This document shows, in pieces, positions 37,301 through 52,300 of a stretch of 64,000 bases of DNA. Numbering within the stretch: the stretch's first letter is position 1; every line of letters starts with the position of its first letter. A program made the position numbers and the translations under genes. The notes under the pieces were generated by a model. That model made no database searches. It had not been told where the DNA came from and saw only the letters and a list, made by a program, of their open reading frames with translations. Source of the stretch: Liolophura sinensis (Eukaryota > Mollusca > Polyplacophora > Chitonida > Chitonidae); assembly GCF_032854445.1 (NCBI RefSeq), contig NC_088300.1, positions 6,262,001-6,326,000 on the forward strand. Reading direction: 5' to 3'.

Positions 37301-40300
37301 CAAACACTAAATACAAACTGACTGATTTAAACTATGTTTCTGGCTTATATATATTTCTAAATATACATATGCGGGCACACACCCACTCACACAAGTACAA
37401 TTGCAAGCAAGTACAAAGATATTTGAATACAGCAGTGTACCAGGTCCAGGTTTGTGAGGCAATGAAGGGTGTTATGCCACCAGAACAAGTCATTTTAATT
37501 TTATTTTTTTAATTACATTTTTTCCATGCAAGAATACTGTCTTGTACATTATCAAACATTGGAAGGTTTCCATATATTGATAACACATAATTACTATAAG
37601 AAGGCTTCTCACAAGTGGATTAGTCTCTGTAGGTCCGAAAATGTCTAATCTACATGCTGCCTATATCCAACACTTATGAAAGAGATGTAAGCTATCTTTG
37701 GTGTGATGTCCACAGGTGAAACATGCAGTATCAGAAATGTGCTTTGAGAACAAGTGTGCTTTTAGCCTTGTTCATTCAACAACGAAATTTCATAGTCTTT
37801 CGTCAGTTAAATATTTTTGGGTAGGTCACAAAAAACAAGGCATTCTAAGAATACCGATAGCTGGCCTGATTGAGTACTTTGTAAAACTGCATAATGCTCA
37901 AGTCATGGGATAGAAGTACATTTAACTATTGACCTCTAAACCAAAAGGGGGCCTCTGTGGCTCAGTTGGTTTCAGCACAGCCTAATGACTCAATGTCCCT
38001 CACCAATGCAGTTGCTGTGAGTTCAAGCCGAGCTCATGCTGGCTTCCTCTCCGGCTGTACGTGGGAAGGTCTTCCAGCAACCTGTGGATGGTCGTGGGTT
38101 TCCCCCAGACTCTTCCCTGTTTCCACCCACTATAATGCTGGCTGCCGTCAAATAAGTGAAACATTCTTGAGTACGGGGCAAAATACCAATCAAATAAATA
38201 AATCAAATAAATAAATCTAAACGAAAATAAAGTAGAAGGATTAACAATGTCATACAAATACTATCCTCTAAAAATATAGTGCTAAAATCATGCCATTAAA
38301 TCAAGAAGAAAAGACCAAAATTATTATACTGTCACAACTATGATCGTGAGCTAAAACATCAACCAAATGGATTAAGTAATAAATAAGCAAATAAATCCAA
38401 ATCAGAAAGCTACCTACCATTTGCTCAGAGATACTTGGGAATAGCCTTAACACACCAACATTCTGACACATGTTTGCGTGAACACGGAATTTCTCTGTAC
38501 CCCCACTCCTGAACACAGCCGCCCAGTCCACTGGAAAATGAGGAAAGAAACAACTTAGAACATGAAAAGAAAGATTTTAATTACTGTTCACACAAAATGT
38601 CAAACTCTGATAATGAGCAAAAATACTGGCCTTCATACTTTATGTTACAGACTCCAGACACATAATTAACTCATATTTATGAAACAAACCATTGACCAAA
38701 CTGTCACGTAGTTCTAATGTGATTACGCTAATTCTTCTTAAATTTGGGATAAATATTAGTTGTAGAATATCACATTTCTTTGCCAGCCTTTTGGAAAAGT
38801 AAAGATATGAGTATGTTGTTCATTAGATGGTCTAACCATGCAAGAAAAAAAACCTCAATATTCCTGCTAGGATTAAATATATATTGCATTACATACATAA
38901 AATGAGCAGACAAAGTGTCCCAAAATTTTAGAAGAAATAGGGTATGGACTTAAAAAAAAACTTAAAAAATAAAGCTCAGGCACATCACGTAGTGATGTCT
39001 TCAAGATCAGTTTGTATATCCAGCTGAGGAAATTGTTCTAAAGCTCACTGGGCACAACCACAGGTATTCAATTTGTTGACATAAACCACTGTTAGCATTC
39101 CAGAATAGTGGAGAAGGATGCAGGAAAAGATAGTCCATTTATCCAAGATACACAAAGTTAACATTTTCTGATCTGCACTGTGGAGTTTTCAGATAATAGT
39201 GACGGATATGTTGTAATGGCCCATCACCTCAAACTCTTTTTCCCCATCATTCTATAATGTTATTAAGTCTTACTGTCATTCACTACTACTTGCAGTAGAA
39301 GTAGGTTGAGAAGTACTTTTGGTAATCCTTCTGTACTGTTATATGTACATATAATACATACCATACACACTGCGGAAATTAATTTAAATTCTATAGGAAG
39401 TTAGGAACTTACCAATTTGACCATGTACATGCTGATATTGCCATAAAACTCCAGGCGCTTAGCTGTACAAACTCACTGTGTATTGCTGTACAAACTCACT
39501 GTGTACTGCTGTACAAACTCACTGTGTACTGCTGTACAAACTCACTGTGTATTGCTGTACAAACTCAACGTGTACCGCTGTACAATCTCACCATGTATTG
39601 CCATACAACTTCACCATATATTGCTATACAAACTCACCATGTATTCCTGTTCAACCTCATCATGTATTGCAGTACAAACTCCCCATGTATTGCTGTACAT
39701 ACTCCCCGTGTATTGCTGTACAAACTCACTGTGTATTGCTGGACAAACTCACCATGTATTGCTGTATAAACTCACCATGTATTGCTGTACAAACTCACTG
39801 TGTATTGCTGTACAAACTCCCTGTGTATTGCTGGACAAACTCCCTATGTATTGCTGTACAAACTCACCATGTATTGCTGTACAAACTCCCCATGTATTGC
39901 TGTACAAACTCCCCGTGTATTGCTGTACAAACTCCCCGTGTATTGCTGTACAATCTCACCCTGTATTGCTGAACAAACTCACCGTGTACTACTGTACAAT
40001 CTCACCATGTAGTGCTGTACAAACTCACTGTGTATTGCTGTACAAATTCACTGTCTATTGGTGTACAAACTCACTATGTATTGCAGTGCAAACTCACTGT
40101 ACATTGCTGTACAAACTCACTCTATATTGCTGTACAAACTGTCTACTGATGTACAAACTCAATGTGTATTGCTGTACAAACCCACCATGTATTGCTGTAC
40201 AAACTCACCATGTACTGCTGTACAAACTCACTGTGTATTGCTGTACAACCTCACTGTCTTGTGCTGCACAAACTCACTGTCTATTTCTGCACAAACTCAC

Positions 40301-43300
40301 TGTGTACTGCTGTACACTTACCATACTTACCATATATTGCTGTACAAACTTACCATGTATTGCTGTACAAACTCAGCATGTATTGCCATACAGACTCACT
40401 GTGTACTGCTATACAAACTTACCATGTATTGCTGAACAAGCCCACCGATGTATTGCTGTACAAACTCACCATGTATTGCTGTATCTAAATGAACTAAAGG
40501 TGCAGCATTTGGAGAATCATAAGCATTGAAACTCAAATTGTCAGTTTTGATGGCACGATTTCCTCGATAGACTTTGTCATTGAAGCAGATCATGACCTGT
40601 TGACAAAGAGAATTAGTAAAGGTAGTAAACACACAGGCTATGGGTTAATAGCTCACATACAGTGGATATAACAAGAATGTGACTCTTTTTCACTTGTATG
40701 TAATGTAATCCTTTTCACATTAACGTGGACACTGGGTTATACACATGTACATTTTCTCCACAAGAAGTGCAAGACTTAAGTCTCGGTCAGAAAGTTTTAA
40801 CGTTCTCAGTGAATAAGGGGCACACAGCAGTATTATGTCTTAATCAATGCATCTTCCATCTCTCTAAACAGTTTTTCTTGTTAAATCATACAATGACGTG
40901 AACTCTGTCCAACACATTACAACACACACTTACGCCTTACTTAAGAAAGGAATGAACAATTAAAATGCAGCCAAGTCTGAGGTAAAAGTAAAAGGAGACT
41001 TGTCAAATGTCCGACAGTAGAGCCTTGACGACATTTTATTGACATCCAATAAGTTCATTACCTACAAGCACAGTATGCAACTTCCCTATAGCTAGTCCGT
41101 GGCACAGTACATGCCACCTGGTGGAGAAATATGCCAACCTCTTGGGTGGAAATTGTGAACTGAATCATGGAAAATCTAAATGTAAACACTGCTACAAGAC
41201 CTTGCCACATCTTGAAACTGAAAGTCCGTATTTAAAAACTACGATTTTGCTAATTATTTTGGCTATGCAGTTAAGAACCCATTGACTATTTCTATATTTC
41301 CAAGCAACTATAAAACAATTACAATCAAAGACATTGATGTCTTTTAACAAAACTTCCTGTTGTCGTAATTTCATTTTATTAATTTCAGTCTATTTCAACA
41401 CAACCGCGTTTGGAACTCATCATGTATCAGCCTTTTCTCAAATATTTGCTACACAACAGAGAAAAATACATGGCTGCGCAAATTCGTCACATATCAAAGA
41501 CAAATGTAAAGCGCATTGGAGAATAACTAGAGAGAAGATGCATACTTCTCGGTAATGGACTTGTGATGGACGTACAGCACAGAAAGTAAAACCAGAATGA
41601 CCAGGACAGTGTGACAGACGTGCAGCGTAGAGAGTAAAACCAGAACTGTGACGACAGTGTGACACACGTACACCATAGAGATTAAAACCAGAACAGTGAT
41701 GACAGTGTGACAGACGTACAGCATAGAGAGTAAATCCAAAACAGCAATGACAGTGTGAAAGATGTACAGCATAGAGAGTAAAACCAAAACAGCAATGACA
41801 GTGTGAAAGACATACAGCATAGAGAGTAAAACCAGAACAGCGATGACAGTGTGAAAGACGTACAGCATAGAGAGTAAAACCAGAACAGCGACGACAGTGT
41901 GACAGATGTACAGCATAGAGAGTAAAACCAGAACAGCGACGACAGTGTGACAGACCTACAGCATAGAGAGTAAAACCAGAACAGCAACGACAGTGTGACA
42001 GACCTACAGCATAGAGAGTAAAACCAGAACAGCAACGACAGTGTGACAGACCTACAGCATAGAGAGTAAAACCAGAACAGGGATGACAGTGTGACAGACG
42101 TACAGCATAGAGAGTAAAACCAGAACGATGACAACGGAATAGCTGGCAAATGGTCCCTCGTACCCAGTGAAATACATGCGACACAGAACAACGTTACAGT
42201 AGAAAATAATACATTGTAGCAATATATACGATGCACTACAATCATTTTCTGGCGTAACCATGGCTCTAAGTTTGGTTTCGCGCCAGCGCCATCTTACATG
42301 ATATGCCGCCTCTCCAATGAAACAAAGAAAAGTGTATCTGCTCTAAAGGTTATAAGAAAAGCAGGAAATTGTATCATTAGTGTGATGCAATGATCCTAAA
42401 TTATGGCGTCTAATATGAGAGTCTTACCTCTGGAATGCTGTACAGGCCGGCTATAACAAGAGCAGAGAGGAAGTTATCCCGTCCATCACTTCGCAACTCA
42501 AAAATAGGAATCTACAATAAAGATCGACATTTGAGCCAGAACCCATGGCAGAGAAACACACGAGGATGCTGATTTCACAAACTCTAGAAAGACCACCTCT
42601 CTGAATATTTAAGATACAAATGAAATGCTAGCTTATCAACTGTTCATTGTCTCATTACCTGACAGCAAAAAACAATAATTTCTTTGGTGGTTCACAGGGT
42701 GTTACATGTATGAAGAATATGAAGAGATCAGGTTATTTTGAGGAAAAGAGCAACAGGCCATAAAAATGTCATCTTGTCATGTAGATGTATGTGACAAACC
42801 TTAAAGCAAGAGAAAGGCAGCAAGAGTTGAATTTGAACATCCATCCTCATTTTCTAATGGCGTGTTACATCTTGTCAGAGACCCCTCGACAGGGATGGAA
42901 GAATAATACAAGGGATATGTCATCAATACAGTACAGAAAACAACTTTTGACAAGTAGAAAATGCCATGTCCGTATCACAAGCTTGCACTGATTCTGACCT
43001 ATAAAATTTCACAGATGTGATCTCAGAGCTGGTCAGTGTGATAGGTTTGCCCAGAATCTCACCTATGAAATGTCACTGATGTGTCTGGTCTATAACTCAC
43101 CTGTAAGCCAGTCAGTGTGATAGGTTTGCCCAGAATCTCATCTATAAAATTTCACTGATGTGTCTGGTCTATACCTCACCTGTGAGTCAGTCAGTACGAT
43201 AGGTTTGCCAGATTCACACCTATGAAATGTCACTGTTGTGTCTGGACTATACCACACCTGTGAGTCAGTCAGTATGATAGGTTTGCCCAGAATCTCATCT

Positions 43301-46300
43301 ATAAAATTTCACTGATGTGTCTGGTCTATACCACACCTGTGAGCCAGTCAGTATGATAGGTTTGCCAGATTCACACCTATGAAATTTCACTGATGCATCA
43401 AGTCTATAACTCACTTGTGACCCAGTCAGTGTGATAGGTTTGCCCAGAATCTCACCTATGAAATGTCACTGATGTGTCTGGTCTATAACTCACCTGTAAG
43501 CCAGTCAGTGTGATGGGTTTGCCCACAATCTCATCTATAAAATGTCACTGATGTGTCTGGTCTATACCACACCTGTGAGCCAGTCAGTATGATAGGTTTG
43601 CCCGGATTCTCATCTATGAAATGTCACTGATGTGTCTGGTCTATACCACACATGTGAGCCAGTCAGTATGATAGGTTTGTCCAGAATCTCACCTATGAAA
43701 TGTCACTGATATGTCTGGTCTATAACTCACCTGTGAGCCAGTCAGTGTGATAGCTTTGCCCAGATTCTCACCTATGAAATGTCACTGATATGTCTGGTCT
43801 ATACCTCACCTGTGAGCCAGTCAGTGTGATAGGTTTGCCCACAATCTCATCTATAAAACTTCACTGATGTGTCTGGTCTATACCTCACATGTGAGCCAGT
43901 CAGTATGATAGGTTTGCCCATATTCTCTCCGAAGAAATGTCACTGATGTGTCTGGTCTATACCTCACATGTGAGCCAGTCAGTATGATAGGTTTTCCCAG
44001 ATTCTCACCGAAGAAATGTCACTGATGTGTCTGGTCTATACCTCACTTGTGAGCCAGTCAGTGTGATAGGTTTGCCCAGATTCTCACCTATGAAATGTCA
44101 CTGTTGTGTCTGGTCTATACCACACCTGTGAGCCAGTCAGTATGATGGGTTTGCCCACAATCTCATCTATAAAATGTCACTGTTGTGTCTGGTCTATACC
44201 TCACCTCTGAGCCAGTCAGTATGATAGGTTTGCCCGGATTCTCATCTATGAAATGTCACTGTTGTGTCTGGTCTATACCACACCTGTGAGCCAGTCAGTA
44301 TGATAGGTTTGCCAGATTCACACCTATGAAATGTCACTGATATGTCTGGTCTATACCACACCTGTGAGCCAGTCAGTATGATAGGTTTGCCAGATTCACA
44401 CCTATGAAATGTCACTGATGTGTCTGGTCTATACCACACCTGTGAGCCAGTCAGTATGATAGGTTTGCCAGATTCACCAGTCAGTATGATAGGTTTGCCC
44501 AGATTCTCACCTATGAAATGTCACTGATGTGTCTGGTCTATACCTCACCTGTGAGTCAGTCAGTATGATAGGTTTGCCCAGATTCTCACCTATGAAATGT
44601 CACTGATGTGTCTGGTCTATATCTCACCTGTGAGCCAGTCAGTAAGACAGGTTTGCCAGATTCTCATCTATAAAATGTCACTGATGTGTCTGGTCTATAA
44701 CTCACCTGTAAGCCAGTCAGTGTGATAGGTTTGCCCACAATCTCATCTATAAAATTTCACTGATGTGTCTGGTCTATAACTCACCTGTGAGCCAGTCAGT
44801 GTGATAGGTTTGCCAAGGTTATCACCTATAAAATTTCACTGATGTGTCTGGTCTATACCTCACCTATGAACCAGTCAGTATGATAGGTTTGCCACATTCT
44901 CACCTATGAAATGTCACTGATGTGTCTGGTCTATACCTCACTTGTGAGCCAGTCAGTATGATAGGTTTGGCCAGATTCTCACCTATGAAATGTCACTGAT
45001 CTGTCTGGTCTATACCACACCTGTGAGCCAGTCAGTATGATAGGTTTGCCAGATTCTCGCCTATGAAATGTCACTGATGTGTCTGGTCTATACCTCACCT
45101 GTGAGTCAGTCAGTATGATAGGTTTGCCCAGATTCTCACCTATGAAATGTCACTGATGTGTCTGGTCTATACCTCACTTGTGAGCCAGTCAGTATGATAG
45201 GTTTGGCCAGATTCTCACCTATGAAATGTCACTGTTGTGTCTGGTCTATACCTCACCTGTGAGCCAGTCAGTATGATAGGTTTCCCCATGAAATTTTACT
45301 GAGCATCAGGTATTTAACTCACCTGTGAGCCAGTTAGTATGATAGGTTTGCCCAGGTTCTCACAGATAAACGACAGTGCTGAGGCAGTGTAAGCCATTGT
45401 GTCTGTCCCATGTAATATCACAAACCCGTCATACTGATCATAATGTTTCTGAAAAAAAAAAAAAAACCATAAAACAACACACATAAAACAGTATTATTTA
45501 ATAAACAGACTCCATATTACAGATTTACTTCAGTATTGCTGACCACCTGTTACTAGTGATGACCGACACTGCTGTAGAACACCGTTGGGTAATAATGAAA
45601 TTCCTTGTACACCAGTGGGGATTTGTGCTTCTATGAAGTAAGGTCCTAGGTCAGCTTGCATGAAACCCAGCATTAAGTGTATATAACCACCTTGGCAACC
45701 AGTTTGGTAGGGATAACACTGACATGGGAGTGAGGAGGTCATGATGTTATAAGGGTCTCATGGGAGTGAGGAGGTCATGATGTTATGAGTGTCTCATGGG
45801 AGTGAGGAGGTCATGATGTTATAAGGGTCTCATGGGAGTAAGGAGGTCATGATGAGTGTCTCATGGGAGATCATGTTGTTATGAGGGTCTCAAACAAGTG
45901 ATCTAACTGTCTTAGGAGGGCTGTTATTGTTATGAGATATCTTTGTAGAAAAGTCAGAGTATATTTTAACAGTTTGTAACCAAACAAATACATGTAGGCT
46001 TGAAAATACATAAGAATTAAGGTAGGGAACCTCACAGGCTCACATGTTTAAGATGCTGATTACAGCTACATGTATGAAGCTCTTGATCAACAAAGTAGCA
46101 TTTTTGAGAGTCCAGTTCTTGCTGAAGCTGATATTTCTGGCTAGGAGGATTGGAAATGGTCAGTGGTTTACCCCAGCCACTCTGGTCTCAACCACCCATG
46201 ATAAAACTGACCCCCATCAAACATGTGATAAACTCTTCAGTATGGTGTTAAACTCCAATCAAATAAAATATAAATAAATAAGAGAGCAAGACTTTGGTCA

Positions 46301-49300
46301 AGTGATACAGCTAACTTAGCGTACTAATGGCAAAAGAGTGGAATAATCTATTGAGGAACTTGAACTGACTTCAGTTTTGGGAAGGAAAGTTTTAAAAGAG
46401 GCCTTAGAAAAAATTAGTTACTAAACTGATAAAAACATCTTAATATTTCAGAATACAAGTACAGGTATTTAAAGATTTTGACCAATCATGCTGTGTTTTA
46501 TGTTGACGTAGTTTGCATGAGCCCTGCCAGGTTTCTCTGCTTATTTATTTTTCCTCTCTGCTGACCAGTTGGAAGGGAGTTAATTTTAAAGACTGACCTA
46601 CTTTTAAAAAAGAATGTGGTGAGTTATACTGGGACGATATTAACATGTTTGATACGTTAAACCTCCAGCTACGGCACATCTATGGCCAGTCCTGGCTTAC
46701 CTTGTGATAACAAAGGGCTTCAAATAGCAGGTGTGAGAAGCAAACAAGAGCTGGGGAGAAACTGGACACCAGGCGCACAGCTCTGTGTGTATGTAGTATA
46801 GCCTTCTCCCGCTACATGTTGCGAATGTTTTACTGATACAGGACTGCACCATACTGCTACAGTAATCACTCCTCTAGAAAAAGGTTAGGAGTACACACCA
46901 GGGCCTGGCATGATGATGATGTCATTTGCATCCAAAAAATACAATAAATATGCTAATTTTATACACAGAATTCCACACACAATTGTGAAGAATCCAAGCA
47001 TTTTTAAGGCATGTTTGTGATGTACATGTGCTTGACTTACAATGAACATCTGGTGTTCACTAATCCAGTAAACAGCAACTGTCACAGAGCTACTGACGGA
47101 ATGTCTGAATCAACAACTGCATTAATCTACTCACCAGTATATCATTGGCCACCCTCACCCAGTCCTTCATGGTCATGTTACACGAGTCCAATAGAGGTTC
47201 ATATTCCCACATCTGATAACAGATCCTGTTACCATCCTTAGTTGCTCTGGACACACACAAACAGGTAAAATCAGAGGAATAGACAGACAACATAGCATAC
47301 TCTAGGGCACTGTACAATTACACAAGACTCATCCAATCCAGGGTAGTTAACTGAAAAACAGTTATTCATTTAATTTTTCAAGTGTTTTTTTTTCTACAAA
47401 AGACTTAACCAACTTATGTGAAGGGAAAAGAAAGGAGAGTATGTCAGAGGAGACACTGTAGGTAGAGAGAGAGAAGAGCTATGATAGGAAGAGAAGGTGT
47501 GAGAAGGAGTCAGAGGAGACATGGTAGGTAGAAAGAGAAGAGTTATGATAGGAAGAGAAGGTGTGAGAAGGAGTCAGAGGAGACATGGTAGGTAGAGAGA
47601 GAAGAGTTATGATAGGAAGAGAAGGTGTGAGAAGGAGTCAGAGGAGATATGGTAGGTAGAGAAAGAAGAGTTATGATAGGAAGAGAAGGTGTGAGAAGGA
47701 GTCAGAGGAGATATGGTAGGTAGAGAAAGAAGAGTTATGATAGGAAGAGAAGGTGTGAGAAGGAGTCAGAGGAGATATGGTAGGTAGAGAAAGAAGAGTT
47801 ATGATAGGAAGAGAAGGTGTGAGAAGGAGTCAGAGGAGACATGGTAGGTAGAAGGGTTATGATAGGAAGAGAAGGTGTGAGAAGGAGTCAGAGGAGATAT
47901 GGTAGGTAGAGAAAGAAGAGTTATGATAGGAAGAGAAGGTGTGAGAAGGAGTCAGAGGAGATATGGTAGGTAGAGAAAGAAGAGTTATGATAGGAAGAGA
48001 AGGTGTGAGAAGGAGTCAGAGGAGACATGGTAGGTAGAAAGAGAAGAGTTATGATAGGAAGAGAAGGTGTGAGAAGGAGTCAGAGGAGACATGGTAGGTA
48101 GAAAGAGAAGAGTTATGATAGGAAGAGAAGGTGTGAGAAGAAGTCAGAGGAGATATGGTAGGTAGAAAGAGAAGAGTTATGATAAGGAAGAGAAGGTGTG
48201 ACAAGGAGTCAGAGGAGACATGGTAGGAAGAAAGAGAAGAGTTATGATAGGAAGAGAAGGTGTGAGAAGAAGTCAGAGGAGATATGGTAGGTAGAGAGAG
48301 AAGAGTTATGATAGGAAGAGAAGGTGTGAGAAGGAGTCAGAGGAGACATGGTAGGTAGAGAGAGAAGAGTTATGATAGGAAGAGAAGGTGTGAGAAGGAG
48401 TCAGAGGAGATATGGTAGGTAGAGAGAGAAGAGTTATGATAGGAAGAGAAGGTGTGAGAAGGAGTCAGAGGAGATATGGTAGGTAGAGAGAGAAGAGTTA
48501 TGATAGGAAGAGAAGGTATGAGAAGGAGTCAGAGGAGACATGGTAGGTAGAGAAAGAAGAGTTATGATAGGAAGAGAAGGTGTGAGAAGGAGTCAGAGGA
48601 GATATGGTAGGTAGAGAAAGAAGAGTTATGATAAGAAGACAAGGTGTGAGAAGGAGTCAGAGGAGACATGGTAGGTAGAGAGAGAAGAGTTATGATAGGA
48701 AGAGAAGGTGTGAGAAGGAGTCAGAGGAGATATGGTAGGTAGAAAGAGAAGAGTTATGATAGGAAGAGAAAGTGTGAGAAGGAGTCAGAGGAGATATGGT
48801 AGGTAGAGAAAGAAGAGTTATGATAAGAAGACAAGGTGTGAGAAGGAGTCAGAGGAGACATGGTAGGCAGAGAAAGAAGAGTTATGATAGGAAGAGAAAG
48901 TGTGAGAAGAAGGAGGAGAAAACTTACGGCAGGAACAATGTGGAAGACAAACCATCCTCATCCACTAGGCTATGATCTTTAGCATAGGTTCTGTCATTAA
49001 ACAGGGGACTATTGAATAGCTCAGAGTGCAGGTAGTTAGCTTCAGGTTCATACCCTACAACAAAATATACACATAGCTTATATACTGTTACTTCTCCTAT
49101 ATCATATGTACAGTATGTGTACTTACTTTTATTGGTGTTTTTGAATGACTGAGACATTACACTGTAAGGGCGGAAAGGCGGGGGGAAGGAGTGAGGTTCT
49201 TCACCAGGAGGTGGCACGTTTGCATCTCTCTACAACAGAGCCTTGTAGTATTTATTAGGAGTTTCTTTCCAGACTCTAAGCATAAACCTGAAGCTTTCGT

Positions 49301-52300
49301 CATAAACCTGAAGTACTGGCCACAAACCTAGAGCACTGGCCATAAACCTGGAACACTGACCATAAACCAGGAGCACTTGCCATAAACCTGGAACAATGAC
49401 TATAAATCTAAAGCACTTGCCATTAACCTGGAACACTAACCATAAATCTGGAGCACTGGCCATAAACCAGAAGCTCTTGCCATAAACATGGAACATTAAC
49501 CATAAACTCTGAGCTCTGGCCAAAAAACTGGAGCACTGACCATAAACCAGGAGCACTTGCCATAAACATGGAACCATATACCTTGAGCACTGGCCATGAA
49601 CCTGGAGCATTGGCCATAAACCCTGGAGCACTGACCGTGAACCATGAGCAATGGCCATAAACCTAGAGCACTGGCCATAAACAAGGAGCACTTGTCATAA
49701 ACATAGAACATTGAGCCATAAAACTTGAGCACTGACTACAAAGCTGAAGCACTGGCCATAAACCTGGAGCACTGACCAAGAACCAGGAGCACTGACCATA
49801 AACCTAGAGCACTGACCATGAACCTTGAGCACTGACCATGAACCTTGAGCAATGACTATAAACCTGAAGCACTGGCCATAAACCTGGCACACTGACCATA
49901 AACCTAGAGCACTGGCCATAAACAAGGAGCACTTGTCATAAACATAGAACATTGAGCCATAAAACTTGAGCACTGACTACAAAGCTGAAGCACTGGCCAT
50001 AAACCTGGGGCACTGACCAAGAATCAGGAGCGCTAGCCATAAACCTGGAGCACTGGCCACAAACCTGGAGCACTGACCTTAAACCAAGAACCAGGAACAC
50101 TAGCCATACACCTGGAACACTGGCCATAAATCTGAAGCACTGGCCATAAACCAGGAGCACTCATCATAAACCTGGAGCACTGGTCATAAACCTGAAACAC
50201 TGGCTGAAACACTTCAAGGTTTACATGAATGGCTTTTGTGATGTGGCCATATCTCAGCTACACATTCATTTTATGCTGAGATTGACACATGCACAATATA
50301 ATATAAATTTTCAATTCGGCAAGGGTTAGAGGCCTTGCTAACAAAAATGGTTGCTCTCTAGACAAGAGAAGCCCCTCCACACCACCCCTACTATATTCGA
50401 TATCAGTACACAGTTATGCCTGCCAAAGCTCGAGATCAATGGCATTTACCTTACATGCCGTCACAGTATGGTAGACCCCAGTAATGTTATCAGACAGACA
50501 TGTACATGTATGCAATTCTGTGATACATCCAACTAGAAATCATTACCAATATTACCTGTATATCATTTTTAGACAACGTGCCAACTGACATTAACACAAA
50601 TGTGCAGCACCACTGAGCAATTAAGGTGCAGTGTATATTGCTACCAGGTCAACATGACACGGCTGACGCACACCTACATATACATGTAGCTACCCAGAGG
50701 CATTACTGTACAGGATACATGGACGTTGTCTTCAGCCTGTACATCAAACCAGTGCCTTATTATTACATGTACTGCTAACCATACTGTATCTTAAATTTGT
50801 TGCAGTTTTTCACTTGACGTCTACAGTTAATTACAGGCCATTCCATACATAGGTACAGTAAAGGCTGTAAAATTAGGTGTATCTTACCACACTGGGCCTT
50901 AACTTGGCACACACTTGATATAAACATAAAATGCATTTTTATGTATTTCAAGGGTTAAATAAAGCATCAAGAGTGCCACATGTAAGTTATATGTAAGTTA
51001 CATTTAACTAGTGCTTAGAATATATGATGTGGCCACATTAACATTGAATTTTCCAAAATACATGTATGTCTGGTATGTTTTGTCAAGGAAGGATATGAAT
51101 ATGACTAGCCAATCCTTCTACATATACATGTACATTTGAATCCCATACATCTGCTACTTGTAGGTGACTTTTATCATGTACACCCCAAACCCTTGCCCTA
51201 CATGTATCTCACATGACGCCTACATGATACTTGTCATCTGAAGCATACTGGTGCTAATTATCATAATGAGTACAGTCACACTACAAGAAACCACCAAATC
51301 TACATGTAAGCCTTGAAATAAACAGCAAACAATATCTGACTGTGACCAACCGGATTTTTTTTTTTTTTTGGTACACCATACTCAAAAATATTTTTCTGGA
51401 AAACCCACAACCATTTGCAAGTTGCTGGCAGACCTTCCCACATACGAAAAGAGAGGAAGTCAGCATGAGCTGGACTTGAACTCACAGCAATCCCATTGTT
51501 GACAGGTTCATGGGTCATCGTGCTGCGCTAGACAGCTATCCACCAGGACACAGGGGCCTCTGTTTGGGACAGGATAAAACTGCCATGTAAATAACATTGT
51601 AACTTATTGTAAATAATGTGAAAAGCTGGAATATTTTACTTTATGTCTACCAGAAACTAGAAAGTTATATTCAGTCTACATATGTACAACAACAGTAATG
51701 TAACTGTAATAAAAAAGATAATTGATTAACGCACAAAAATGCTACCCCATTGTCTAGTAAAGCATTGTACTGTGCAACTATTATTACTACAGTACACAAT
51801 ACAATTATCAGTTATGGGCATTATTTTCTGAAGTCAGGAAGCAAATTTTATGTATCTACATTGTAGTGCTGTCTGCCAATGTACATGTATGCATTGTATG
51901 TCTGCAATAATTATAAGTATTACCCTGCCAATACATCTATACTGGTTACAACAAATATATGTATATACATTTATAACACTACACAGTTTACCCCATGTAT
52001 CCATACACCATGTATGTTGTATATTTCATGCACAAGAACATAAACATAACTTGGCACAATTAACTATAAAACCAATATAGTAAATCACTAAAAAAAATAC
52101 TAATATTATGGCACCTAATTCAAACAGTCACCAATACTAAGACTACTACCAATATATCAGCTCTACATATAAATGGAGTTTGGGTATCAGACCCAAGGTC
52201 TCCAGCACCTCTGCTTGTCAATATCTAGCCTATATATGGTACATGTACAAATCTAACTCCTCCATCCAAACCTTCAGTAATACCCCGTTCAAACACAGAT

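Noticed and set aside
39483-40529. Cys-rich 348-codon plus-strand frame (repeated CCTNS-type motif)
   Set aside because: It reads the antisense of the 23-bp donor-derived array and ends inside ASPG exon 7; a period effect only.
41438-42184. Cys/His-rich 248-codon minus-strand frame resembling zinc-finger spacing
   Set aside because: The regular spacing is the 48-bp minisatellite; there are no true C2H2 linkers, and the frame overlaps others of equal quality.
43025-45345. Possible CRISPR-like array of regular repeats and spacers
   Set aside because: The repeats are contiguous with no unique spacers, the units are diverged, and the DNA is animal.
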